From Streptomyces pacificus (lineage in GTDB: Bacteria; Actinomycetota; Actinomycetes; Streptomycetales; Streptomycetaceae): DNA of 64,000 nucleotides. Where the stretch lies: positions 124,001-188,000 of the forward strand of contig NZ_BLLG01000009.1 of NCBI RefSeq assembly GCF_011766325.1, in the 5' to 3' direction. How positions within the stretch are numbered: position 1 is the stretch's first letter; the number at the start of each line of letters is the position of its first letter. Shown piece after piece: positions 25,168-32,563 of this stretch. A program made the position numbers and the translations under genes. The notes below the pieces were generated by a model. The model had not been told where the DNA came from and made no database searches. It worked only from the letters and a program-made list of their open reading frames with translations.

Positions 25168-25785
25168 TCAATTCAGGTGCGGGGTCGGCGCGGCGCCGCA
25201 CGTAGTCGACGGGTTCCCGCTCCGCGTCGTCGGGAGCGGGGCGCGAGATGATGTGCCGGCGGCGCGGAACGCGGCGACGGCCTCTTCGGCGTCGGTGCTG
25301 ACGTGGCAGCCGTCGCGCTGCTGCGCCGCCCCGTTCGGTGCCGGGTACGGGTCGCGGAAGGTGAACGCCTGCGGACCGGGGCCGTGTTCGCGCAGCATCG
25401 CGACCCGCTCCATCGCCTCAGCGACGGTAGGACGGTGGCCGGCCGGGATCCACCACATGGCCTGGTGTGCCTCCGCCATCCGGCGAAACCACTCCCGGCG
25501 GCGGCTCAGCACGCGCAGGTGACCGCTGTGGTACGTGAAGTTCCGCAAGGCCTCGACCGACTCCCAGACCGAGCAGTTGAAGAGCAGCAGGTCGTCGTTC
25601 CCATCGGGGCGGATGCCGGTCGCGTCCACGCCACCGCCGTCGACCATGCGCCAGACGAAACCTGGGCTCCGGTCGGCAAGCGCGTTGATTTCCGGCTGCT
25701 GGGCGACGAAGTCGGCCAACTCGGGGCTGTCCATTGGGGCGACGATGCGGCCGATGTTGACCTGCGCCAGGTGAGACTCAGTCAT
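25168..25785 (-). CDS. DUF3291 domain protein
   Basis: A 205-residue protein matching DUF3291, a dimeric alpha-beta barrel-like family related to small monooxygenases: HLAQVNIGRIVAPMDSPELADFV at the start, the SVWESVEALRNFTYHSGHLRVL core, and WWIPAGHRPTVAEAMERVAML. The C-terminal 40 residues are unlike the family and low in structure. The ATG at 25785 matches where homologues begin. An upstream TTG at 25821 would overlap the stop of the HTH regulator (TTGA) and cannot be excluded. The context suggests co-expression with that regulator. Confidence 0.8.
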   Translation of the reverse strand: MTESHLAQVNIGRIVAPMDSPELADFVAQQPEINALADRSPGFVWRMVDGGGVDATGIRPDGNDDLLLFNCSVWESVEALRNFTYHSGHLRVLSRRREWFRRMAEAHQAMWWIPAGHRPTVAEAMERVAMLREHGPGPQAFTFRDPYPAPNGAAQQRDGCHVSTDAEEAVAAFRAAGTSSRAPLPTTRSGNPSTTCGAAPTPHLN

Positions 25786-25817
25786 GGAGCACAGCATGGC
25801 CTGACCCAGCTCTATGG

Positions 25818-26456
25818 TCAATCATTTTTATTTTTAGAAAGTGCCACGCAGCAGCCGCCGGGGCACGGATCCATCGCCGGTGACCACTGCTCGGGCGCAA
25901 GGCCCTCGACGAGCGCCAGGTTCATCCCGCAGATCAGGGCGGGGAACTCAGCCGCCAGCGCGTGGAAGGGGCAGTTGCGCAGCCGCAGCGTCCCCCCGTC
26001 CCAGAAGGGCTCGTAGCCGCGCGCCCGCAGCGCCGCCACCACATCATCGGCACGCGCATCCGGCTGTGCCGCGCCCGCCGCCCTCGCCGCGGCCTGAAGC
26101 TCCCGGTCCAACCCGGCGTTCTCCAGCACCTCCGCCAGCAGCCGACCGGCGGCCTCGTACGACCGCGGCGGCACGGAGACGGCGTGCTCACCCTCGGCAC
26201 GCCGGTACAGCTTCGCCGGCCGCCCCGCCCCGGGACCGGTGCGCCCGGACAGCCGCCGGAAGGACACGGCCAGCAATCCGGCCTCGACCAGCTTGTCCAG
26301 ATGGAAGGCGGCCAGCGACCGGGAGACCCTGGCCGCTTCCGCGGCCGCGTCGCGGCCCACCTCCTTTGGGGCGGCGGCAACGTATCGGTAGAGCCGACGG
26401 CGCACGGGGTCGCTCAGTACCCCCAGCACGTCGAACGCGGAGTCTTCGTCAGTCAT
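25818..26456 (-). CDS. HTH transcriptional regulator with C-terminal cysteine cluster
   Basis: A 212-residue regulator. A winged helix-turn-helix of the ArsR/HTH_20 type (LGVLSDPVRRRLYRYVAAAP, then SRSLAAFHLDKLVEAGLL and the wing GRPAKLYRRA) occupies the first 95 residues. The C-terminal part carries Cys residues in LRNCPFHAL, LICGMNLALVEG and DPCPGGCCVAL, a spacing that recalls metal- or Fe-S-sensing regulators such as SufR. It probably represses its own unit and the DUF3291 gene. The ATG at 26456 lies at the edge of a 340-bp divergent region shared with an RpiR-type regulator. Confidence 0.82.
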   Translation of the reverse strand: MTDEDSAFDVLGVLSDPVRRRLYRYVAAAPKEVGRDAAAEAARVSRSLAAFHLDKLVEAGLLAVSFRRLSGRTGPGAGRPAKLYRRAEGEHAVSVPPRSYEAAGRLLAEVLENAGLDRELQAAARAAGAAQPDARADDVVAALRARGYEPFWDGGTLRLRNCPFHALAAEFPALICGMNLALVEGLAPEQWSPAMDPCPGGCCVALSKNKND

Positions 26457-26620
26457 ACGCCGACTCTATGACCAATGAAGGCTGAGAAACACGTCCGGCC
26501 GCACACGGCACCCACTGCAGACGCTGTCGGGTGCCACCCGGGAGCAGAGACTGCCCACCACGCGGACCGACCTACCGCCGCCCCGCTTCGTCGGACCGCA
26601 CGCGGCGCCGCTTGCCCGGT

Positions 26621-26638
26621 CTGCATATGGTCATGCAG
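26621..26638. promoter_or_regulatory. CTGCAT/ATGCAG inverted repeat in a divergent regulator region
   Basis: CTGCAT-ATGGTC-ATGCAG is a perfect 6-bp inverted repeat in the 340-bp gap between the HTH regulator and the RpiR-type gene. It may be an operator for either. The rest of the gap (26457-26796) shows no gene. Confidence 0.45.
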
Positions 26639-26796
26639 AGTTAAGGGTGACTGAATAGCCGGTGGGCCGGAACTCTCGGCGGCCTCCGTCTCCGTTCCGC
26701 CTCCCGGCGCCGTGCTCCCGCGGTACTGCCCCGGGCGCCACGGGGAGGGTCGGGCACACCTCCGGCACGCCGGGTGAGAGGAACCAGGGGACGGAC

Positions 26797-27636
26797 ATGA
26801 ACGACACCAGCCCTGCCGCACGGCTTCAGCAGCTCTTCGAAGGCCACCGGCTCACCCCCACCCAGCGCCGCATCGCCCACTGCATGGTGCGCAGGGCCAC
26901 CGACGTGCCGTTCCTGTCCAGTGTCGAACTGGCCGAGCTCGCCGGCGTCAGCCAGCCCTCCGTCACCCGCTTCGCCGTCGCGCTCGGCTTCGACGGCTAC
27001 CCGGCGCTGCGCAGGCACCTGCGTGAGGTGGTTCCCGCCGAACCGGCGGGGGACGGGCGTGAGTTCACCGAGTACCAGCAGGCCGTGCACGCGGAGATCG
27101 AGAACCTGCGGCAGCTCGCCGAACTGCTCGCCGATCCGGCCCCGGTGGAACGCGCCGCCCGGCTGCTCGCCGCCTCCCGCCCGCTGCCAGTCCTCGGCCT
27201 GCGCGCCGCTTCCGCGCAGGCCAGGGGCTTCTCCTACTTCGCGGCCAAGGTCCACCCGGATGTCCGGCTGCTCGACGAGGGCGGCTCGATGCTGGCCGAC
27301 CGCATCGACGCCGCACGCCGGGCGGGCGCCACCGCGCTGCTCTGCTTCGCCCTGCCCCGCCACCCCAGGGAGGTCGTGGAGGCGCTCGCGTACGCGCGGG
27401 AGGCCGGGCTGACCGTGGTCACGGTCGCGGACTCGGCGTTCGCGCCCGTCGCCGCCCACAGCGATGTGCTGATCCCCGCAGCCGTCGGCACGGGCCTCGC
27501 CTTCGACACCGCGTGCGCACCGATGCTGCTGGGCCGGATGCTGCTGGAGGCGATGTGCGACGGCCTGCCGGACGCGCAGGCGCGGCTGGAGGAGTTCGAC
27601 GTCCGGGCCGCGGAGCGCGGACTCTTCGCGGACTGA
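26797..27636 (+). CDS. MurR/RpiR family transcriptional regulator
   Basis: A 279-residue regulator. An N-terminal HTH of the RpiR type (RLTPTQRRIAHCMVRR, then ELAELAGVSQPSVTRFAVALGFDGYPALRRHL) occupies about residues 1-85, and a C-terminal SIS (sugar isomerase) sensor domain follows (about 110-260; LLCFALPRHPREVVEAL, VVTVADSAFAPVA). SIS domains bind phosphorylated sugars or amino-sugar derivatives. The start is ATG at 26797. The histidine-catabolism operon 5 kb away has a TGAA-type palindrome of the sort such regulators bind, but a link is only a guess. A small membrane protein gene follows in the same direction. Confidence 0.9.
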   Translation: MNDTSPAARLQQLFEGHRLTPTQRRIAHCMVRRATDVPFLSSVELAELAGVSQPSVTRFAVALGFDGYPALRRHLREVVPAEPAGDGREFTEYQQAVHAEIENLRQLAELLADPAPVERAARLLAASRPLPVLGLRAASAQARGFSYFAAKVHPDVRLLDEGGSMLADRIDAARRAGATALLCFALPRHPREVVEALAYAREAGLTVVTVADSAFAPVAAHSDVLIPAAVGTGLAFDTACAPMLLGRMLLEAMCDGLPDAQARLEEFDVRAAERGLFAD

Positions 27637-27693
27637 CGAGCCGCGGAACGGGGCTCCCCGCCCGGACGCAGGGCGGTGGAAGGGAGCGGTGCA

Positions 27694-28296
27694 GTGGGTC
27701 GGGGCGGAGGTCGCGTACTGGCGCGCGTGGCGGTGGCCGTACGGGCCGGGGCGGTCCCGATGCTGTGGCTCGGCGGGCTCGGCGGGCTCGGCGGGCTCGG
27801 CGGGCTCGGCGGGCTCGCCGCGGTCGTCGGGCCGGCACCGGAGGGGCTCACCGGCCGCGCGATCGGACTGTACGGCGGTGCCGCGCTGTTCCTGATGACG
27901 GCAGCGGTCGTGGCGACCGTCCGCACCGGCCGGTACCGGGAGCTGGAGCGCGGGGCCACCCGGGCCGCCCGGGGCGACATGCTCCAGGACCGGGCCGTGA
28001 CCGTACGCAACTGGCGCCGCGCGCACCGCTGGTGGCTGCTCGCCGGGTTCGCGGCGGCGGTCGGCAGTGCCTTCGCCGTACCGGCGGCCGGCGGGCTGCT
28101 GCTCGCGGGTGCCGGTGCCGGGATCTGGCTCAAGGCGCGTGCCCTGGGGCGGCGGGAGAGCGCGGCCGGGAAGCTGCTGTGGGTGCGCACCGACCGGGTC
28201 GAGCGCGGCCGGCCCACCGGGCCGCGGGTCATGTGCTACCGCACCACCGGCCCCGCCGCCGGCGACGCAGCCCCGGGCGGGGCCAGGCGGCGCTGA
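27694..28296 (+). CDS. Two-TM hypothetical membrane protein with GLG repeat
   Basis: A 200-residue protein with two hydrophobic regions near the N-terminus and a further pair around residues 115-145 (LLAGFAAAVGSAFAV and GGLLLAGAGAGIWL), so probably four membrane segments, with a basic C-terminal tail. A run of Gly-Gly-Leu units, from a 9-bp repeat, lies inside the first membrane segment. I do not recognise the family. The GTG at 27694 is preferred because AAGGGAG lies 7 bp upstream; a GTG at 27676 is possible. It starts 57 bp after the RpiR-type gene, so the two are probably one transcript. Confidence 0.7.
   Translation: MGRGGGRVLARVAVAVRAGAVPMLWLGGLGGLGGLGGLGGLAAVVGPAPEGLTGRAIGLYGGAALFLMTAAVVATVRTGRYRELERGATRAARGDMLQDRAVTVRNWRRAHRWWLLAGFAAAVGSAFAVPAAGGLLLAGAGAGIWLKARALGRRESAAGKLLWVRTDRVERGRPTGPRVMCYRTTGPAAGDAAPGGARRR
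27769..27813 (+). repeat. Five copies of a 9-bp repeat inside a membrane protein gene
   Basis: CTCGGCGGG is repeated five times head to tail. The unit is in frame and encodes Leu-Gly-Gly, so copy-number change would lengthen a membrane segment without a frameshift. Confidence 0.85.
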
Positions 28297-28333
28297 ACGG
28301 TCGGCGGGGCGCCGGTGGGGCGCGGGCGGGACG

Positions 28334-28708
28334 TCAGACCTCCAACTCGGCCTCGATCTTGCGCAGCTGATGGCGGGCCATCGCCAGATTGGCGCGCTTG
28401 TTGTCCAGCGCGAGGTACAGGAACAGCCCGTTGCCACCGCGTGCCTTGAGCAGCCGGATCAGGTGGTACTGCCCGCCCAGGGTGATGAGGATGTCCTCGA
28501 TCTCGTCCTGGAGGCCCAGCATCTCCATCGCGCGCAGCTTGGCCCGCACCACGTCGGTGTTGCCCGCGGCCGCGACGTTCAGGTCGAGGTGCTTGCCGCC
28601 GCCGATGGTGCCCAGGGCCATACCGCTGGTGTAGTCGACGAGGGCGACGCCGACCGCGCCCTCGATCATGGCCATCGCTTCCTTGAGGGCAGTCTCGGTG
28701 TTCGCCAT
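28334..28708 (-). CDS. Roadblock/LC7 domain protein C
   Basis: A 124-residue single-domain roadblock/LC7 protein (MglB-like fold): an N-terminal helix (LKEAMAMIEGAVGVALVDYTSGMALG), a central helix (DVVRAKLRAMEMLGL) and strands ILITLGGQYHLIRLLKARGG and LFLYLALDNKRANLAMARHQLRKIE. Such proteins regulate small Ras-like GTPases in bacteria. AAGGAG precedes the ATG at 28708. It is the last gene of a four-gene leftward set and is separated from its neighbour by a 236-bp G-rich stretch, so it may have its own promoter. No GTPase gene lies nearby. Confidence 0.88.
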   Translation of the reverse strand: MANTETALKEAMAMIEGAVGVALVDYTSGMALGTIGGGKHLDLNVAAAGNTDVVRAKLRAMEMLGLQDEIEDILITLGGQYHLIRLLKARGGNGLFLYLALDNKRANLAMARHQLRKIEAELEV

Positions 28709-28944
28709 GGTCTCTCCTTGTTGTGGAACTGCTCGGTTGTGGTGGTGCGTTCGCCCGTCGGGGGCGGGAGGCCGCCGGCCCTCGCGCCAGGGGGCGCCCC
28801 GCCGGCGCCCGGCCGGAGGGTCCGGTTGGGTGCCGGCGGGTCGGGTCGGCCGCCGTCGGGTCGGCGGGGCCGGCCGGGTCGGCGGGTCTGGTCGGCTCGG
28901 CGGGGGATACGGGTGGGCGGCTCGGGCCGGCGGGTCTGGTCGGT

Positions 28945-29328
28945 TCAGGGGCGTTCGAGTGCTCCGTCCACGAGTTCGCCGATGCGCGCCCCGGCCTTGC
29001 GGGCCTCGAGGTGCAACCGGCCGACGTTGACCCGGGGCTCGGCGGTCACGGTGATCACGGCGGCTGTGCCCGCCGCGTACGTCGCCACATAGCCGCTCTC
29101 GCCGCGCACGAGCAGTTCGCGGAAGCGGCCCTGACCGGTCGCCTCGGTCAGCCGCACGGCCACCCCGAGCGCGGCGGCGGTCAGCGCGGCGACGGTCTCC
29201 GCCTCGGCCTCCGGGGTGTCCCTGGCCAGCACGAGGCCGTCCACGCTCGCCGCGAGGGCACCGGTGAGCTGCGGTAGCCGGGTCCTCAACCGGTGCAGTT
29301 CGTCGAGGACTCCGGTGCTCGCGGTCAT
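28945..29328 (-). CDS. Roadblock-like protein B
   Basis: A 127-residue roadblock-fold protein: VLDELHRLRTRLPQLTGALAASVDGLVLARD, then a helix ETVAALTAAALGVAVRLTEAT, and strands FRELLVRGESGYVATYAAG and AAVITVTAEPRVNVGRLHLEARKAGARI. The ATG at 29328 has AGGAGACAGC upstream. It starts 38 bp after the end of the DUF4388-type gene and is probably co-transcribed with it. It may pair with the other two roadblock proteins of the operon. Confidence 0.8.
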   Translation of the reverse strand: MTASTGVLDELHRLRTRLPQLTGALAASVDGLVLARDTPEAEAETVAALTAAALGVAVRLTEATGQGRFRELLVRGESGYVATYAAGTAAVITVTAEPRVNVGRLHLEARKAGARIGELVDGALERP

Positions 29329-29366
29329 CAGCTGTCTCCTCTCGGCGCGCTGCCTCATCGCGCGCA

Positions 29367-30134
29367 TCACAGCGTTGCCTCCAGGGCGTCACGGAGCCGG
29401 CGGAGCAGGGCGACGTCCGGATCGGCGGACATCGCCATCAGGCGGGCGACATCGGATGGCGGGGTGGGCGCGGCGGCTGCCGCCGGTCGCGGCGTCTCCA
29501 CAAGGCCGGCCGCAGCCAGCCGGCGTACATCGATGAGGGTGTGGAACGCGGGTCGGCCCAGCGCGCGTGCGATGTCGGCGGGCGTGCGCACCCCATCGGC
29601 GAGATCGAGCACGGCGCGCTGCCGTGGGGCGGCGGTCCGCGGGCGGGCGGATCGCGGGGAGGGCACCACCGGCGCGGTGTCCGTCTCCGGATGCGCCCAG
29701 AGACGGTCCAGCAGGGCCCGGCGCCGCAGGGTCTCGCGCTCGACCGCCTCGGCGGCCACCGGCCTTACCGGGCCTATCCAGTGGGCCGCGCCGTAGCGGA
29801 AGCGGGTGGGGCCGCTGCTCGGGGCGAGGGCGAAGAACGCCGCGTCGAAGAGCGCCCCCAGATGGCAGATCTCCAGTTCGCCGCCGGACACCAGGCCGCT
29901 GTCGACCAGGTACCGGCCGACCGCGCCGTCCGCCCCGGCCTCGCGGATGGCCTGCGTCCAGCCGTCGGGGCGCAGCCGTCCGGTGGCGGAGAGCATGACG
30001 TCTATGCCCGGCGCGACGGGGCTCTCGGCGTGCACGACCTGGCCCTCGACGAGGTACAGCGTCCCCCGGTCCCGTAAGAGGGCCCCGGTGGCCCGTTCGG
30101 AGGCGAGCCGCAGCAGCATCGGTGAGACGCTCAC
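29367..30134 (-). CDS. DUF4388/PATAN-type protein with winged-helix C-terminus
   Basis: A 255-residue protein. The N-terminal half has the DUF4388 (PATAN) pattern: MLLRLASERATGALLRDRGTLYLVEGQVVHAESP, then VGRYLVDSGLVSGGELE. These domains act as adaptors between receivers and other signalling parts. The C-terminal part (about 175-225; AVLDLADGVRTPADIARALGRPAFHTLIDVRRLAAAGLVE) looks like a MarR-type winged helix. The GTG at 30134 overlaps the preceding roadblock stop by 4 bp (GTGA), so the two are translated together. Confidence 0.78.
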   Translation of the reverse strand: MSVSPMLLRLASERATGALLRDRGTLYLVEGQVVHAESPVAPGIDVMLSATGRLRPDGWTQAIREAGADGAVGRYLVDSGLVSGGELEICHLGALFDAAFFALAPSSGPTRFRYGAAHWIGPVRPVAAEAVERETLRRRALLDRLWAHPETDTAPVVPSPRSARPRTAAPRQRAVLDLADGVRTPADIARALGRPAFHTLIDVRRLAAAGLVETPRPAAAAAPTPPSDVARLMAMSADPDVALLRRLRDALEATL

Positions 30135-30562
30135 TCCAGTACCAGCCGCTCCGTCAGGTCGCGCATCCTGAGCCGGGCGAGGGCGAGATTGCCGTCCGTG
30201 CGGTCGAGCCAGAGGTGGAGCAGTACGCTGCTGTCGAAGCTCGTTTCGACGAAGCGCAGAACGTGGTAGCACGTGCGGGTGGTGACGACGAGGTCCTCCA
30301 CCGGAGGGTTCTTGCCGTGGTCCGTCTCCGGGCCGCCGGCGGTGCCCAGCGGGGCGAAGGTAGGATGCTCCGCCACCATGCGCGCGAGTTCCGCAGTCTC
30401 GGCCGCCGCCGTCTCGTGGTCGTCGCCGGCGGCGTCGCCGACGGTGCCGAGGGCGAGTCCGCTGGTCCAGTCGACGAGGGCGGCGCCGCGCACGCCGGGC
30501 AGCCGCATGGCGTGCAGTAGACACTCGTCGATTCCGGGCACGCGGAAACCCCCCCAGCACAT
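30131..30562 (-). CDS. Roadblock/LC7 domain protein A
   Basis: A 143-residue roadblock protein: VPGIDECLLHAMRLPGVRGAALVDWTSGLALGTVG, a helix ETAELARMVAEHPTFA, and strands DLVVTTRTCYHVLRFVE and VLLHLWLDRTDGNLALARLRMRDL. A loop of about 20 residues (PLGTAGGPETDHGKNPP) is inserted before the third strand, unlike roadblock protein C. ATG at 30562 gives this length; a GTG at 30541, just before PGIDECLL, is also possible. It is the first gene of the operon and lies behind a palindrome at 30568-30596. Confidence 0.8.
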   Translation of the reverse strand: MCWGGFRVPGIDECLLHAMRLPGVRGAALVDWTSGLALGTVGDAAGDDHETAAAETAELARMVAEHPTFAPLGTAGGPETDHGKNPPVEDLVVTTRTCYHVLRFVETSFDSSVLLHLWLDRTDGNLALARLRMRDLTERLVLE

Positions 30563-30567
30563 GTACG

Positions 30568-30596
30568 TACGGCTCGGACGTATGTCCGTAGCCGTA
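30568..30596 (-). promoter_or_regulatory. Long imperfect inverted repeat at the head of the roadblock operon
   Basis: TACGGCTCGGAC (30568-30579) and GTCCGTAGCCGTA (30584-30596) form a 12-bp inverted repeat with one bulged T and a 4-bp centre, directly upstream of the operon's first start. It may be an operator or an mRNA hairpin. Confidence 0.5.
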
Positions 30597-30676
30597 AGGT
30601 TACGCAACGGAGTACCGGCAGGTCGAACTTCTGGCATTTTCCATCGGAACATGCGTGGGTTCCGCTAGGGTCCGCC

Positions 30677-30788
30677 CGCCTGCTCCGGCCCGCCTGCTCC
30701 GGCCCGCCTGCTCCGGCCCGCCTGCTCCGGCCCGCCTGCTCCGGCCCGCCTGCTCCGGCCCGCCTGCTCCGGCCCGCCTGCTCCGGCC
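30677..30788. repeat. Eight copies of a 14-bp tandem repeat
   Basis: CGCCTGCTCCGGCC is repeated eight times without change. 14 is not a multiple of three and no gene spans it. It fills the gap between the fold-III decarboxylase stop and the roadblock operon; the rest of the gap (30563-30906) shows no gene. Confidence 0.92.
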
Positions 30789-30906
30789 CGTGTGCCGCTC
30801 GCGTGCTGCCCGGCCCGTCAGCGCCCTCCGCGGGGCTGGACGCCGCTCGACGGCGACACTTGTGCTGGTCATCCTCCATGGGCCACCGGGGGGCGACAGC
30901 GGCCCG

Positions 30907-32298
30907 TTACAGCAGCGCGTCCGGCCGGTCCCCGCCCGACTCGGCCACGATCTCCGCGACCGTCTGAGGGGCCCGCACGGTCGTGAAGCGCACGCCGCCG
31001 GCATCCGCCAGAAAGCCGTGCACGCCGGGCCGGGCAAGGCTGTTGTAGGCGTAGTGGCTGCTGAAGTAGTAAGCGCCGGTGTCCAGCGCGGCGACCGTGT
31101 CGCCGGGCTCGAGCAGGGGCAGCTCCCGCGCCTCTGCCAGCAGGTCGCCCGCGAAGCAGGCGGGCCCCGCGATGTCCTGCACCACGGCGGCACCCGTCTT
31201 GGGGGCGCCCTTGGCGTCGTACGCGGCGATCCGCAGCGGCCATGAGGCGGGGTCGTAGACGGTGCGGGTGGCGACCTGGACCCCTGCGTGGGTGAGGGCG
31301 ATGGGCCGGGCGCCGGCGGTCTTGGTGTACTCGACACGGGCGAGGACCGTGCCGTGCTTGGCGAGCAGCGACCGGCCGAACTCGGTGACCAGCCCGTAGC
31401 GGCCGTCGAACAGCCCGGGGACCGCGTCCCGCAGTGTCCGCGCGTAGTCGGCGAAGGTGGGGTCCTCCTCGTCGGAGGCGAAGTTGACCGGCAGCCCGCC
31501 GCCGATGTCGACGGTGTCGATCTGCTGCCGGCCGGCGGCCGCGTTGATCTCCTCGGCCAGTTCGTACACCGCCAGCACGCCCTGCGCCATGAGTTCAAGG
31601 CCCAGCCCCTGCGAGCCGGAGTGGGTGTGCAGCCGGGTCAGCCAGGGCCGGTCGAGGCAGGCGCGCACCACGCGCTCGCGGGCCCCCTCGTCACACAGGG
31701 CGACGCCGAACTTCGAGGTCGCGGTCGCCGTGGACAGTGCACCGATCGCGCCGGCGCCGATCTGCGCGTTGATGCGCAACCCGAGCCGCGAGCCCCCGGA
31801 GCCGGGTCCGAGGCCGGGTCCGAGGCCGGAGCCGGCCGCGGAAGCGGTGCGGGTGCCGGTACCGGTGCCGGTACCCGCACCGGTCAGGGTGTCGATGCGG
31901 TCGAGTTCCTGGAGGCTGTCGGCGTTGACGGCGATCCCCAGGCGCAGCGCCTCGGTCAGCTCGGCCCGGGTCTTTGCGGGGGAGTCCAGCACGATCCGCT
32001 CCGGCCGCACACCGGCGGCCAGCGCCAGCGCCGACTCGCCCGGGCTGGCGACCTCCGCGCCGATGCCCTCGGAGTCCAGGAGCCGCAGCACCGGCACCAG
32101 CGGCGCGGCCTTCACGGCGAAGGCGTGCAGCACGGGGGCGCCGGTGACCTCCTCGAAGGCGATCCGGAGCGCGGCGGCCGAGGCACGGATGCCGGCGATG
32201 TCGATAAGCGCGACGACGGGGTCGGTCTCGGTGAGCAGGCCCTGCTCCACGGCTGCTCGTACGGCCCGGTCGCGACGGTCTGAAGCCAGATGAGCCAT
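30907..32298 (-). CDS. Fold-type III PLP-dependent decarboxylase (DAP/ornithine decarboxylase-like)
   Basis: A 463-residue enzyme of the alanine racemase-like PLP fold. The PLP lysine is K63 in HAFAVKAAP; HTHSGSQG, DIGGGLPVNF and the phosphate-binding Gly-rich region follow, and the C-terminal domain holds IAGPACFAGDLL and DTGAYYFSSHYAYNSLARP, which cover the usual catalytic Cys/Asp and Tyr. A Gly-Thr and Gly-Pro repeat insertion (about residues 138-168) lengthens one loop. The substrate is uncertain: diaminopimelate, another basic amino acid or a related compound. No lysine or polyamine gene is adjacent, and it is divergent from hutU. The start is ATG at 32298 and the stop is TAA. Confidence 0.82.
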   Translation of the reverse strand: MAHLASDRRDRAVRAAVEQGLLTETDPVVALIDIAGIRASAAALRIAFEEVTGAPVLHAFAVKAAPLVPVLRLLDSEGIGAEVASPGESALALAAGVRPERIVLDSPAKTRAELTEALRLGIAVNADSLQELDRIDTLTGAGTGTGTGTRTASAAGSGLGPGLGPGSGGSRLGLRINAQIGAGAIGALSTATATSKFGVALCDEGARERVVRACLDRPWLTRLHTHSGSQGLGLELMAQGVLAVYELAEEINAAAGRQQIDTVDIGGGLPVNFASDEEDPTFADYARTLRDAVPGLFDGRYGLVTEFGRSLLAKHGTVLARVEYTKTAGARPIALTHAGVQVATRTVYDPASWPLRIAAYDAKGAPKTGAAVVQDIAGPACFAGDLLAEARELPLLEPGDTVAALDTGAYYFSSHYAYNSLARPGVHGFLADAGGVRFTTVRAPQTVAEIVAESGGDRPDALL

Positions 32299-32497
32299 GG
32301 GTTCCAGTCAACCATTCGCACTCGTTCGCGCCCACCGCGCCCACCGCGCCCGGTCGCCGATGGCTCGCCGTGTTCACCTCCGGTCGGTGCGGGTGGGCAG
32401 CCCCCTGCCCTGCCCGGCAGCGGGACGGCCCCGGTCCGGGCTGCCGCGACGCCGGGGAGGTCGCACACACACGGGGGGACCCGGCGCCCCCGCACTG

Positions 32498-32526
32498 TTG
32501 ACTGAAATTATTCAGGGCATCAGGAT
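32498..32526 (+). promoter_or_regulatory. hutU promoter with overlapping palindrome
   Basis: TTGACT (32498-32503) and CAGGAT (32521-32526), spaced 17 bp, look like a vegetative promoter. The inverted repeat CTGAA-ATTA-TTCAG (32502-32515) sits between the hexamers and touches the -35, so a bound repressor would block RNA polymerase. Confidence 0.6.
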
Positions 32527-32563
32527 GTGAATAGGAAAGTCAACGTCGCGAGGAGGCATCGGC

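Noticed and set aside
30677..30788. CRISPR array
   Set aside because: The units are 14 bp and directly adjacent, with no spacers and no cas genes.
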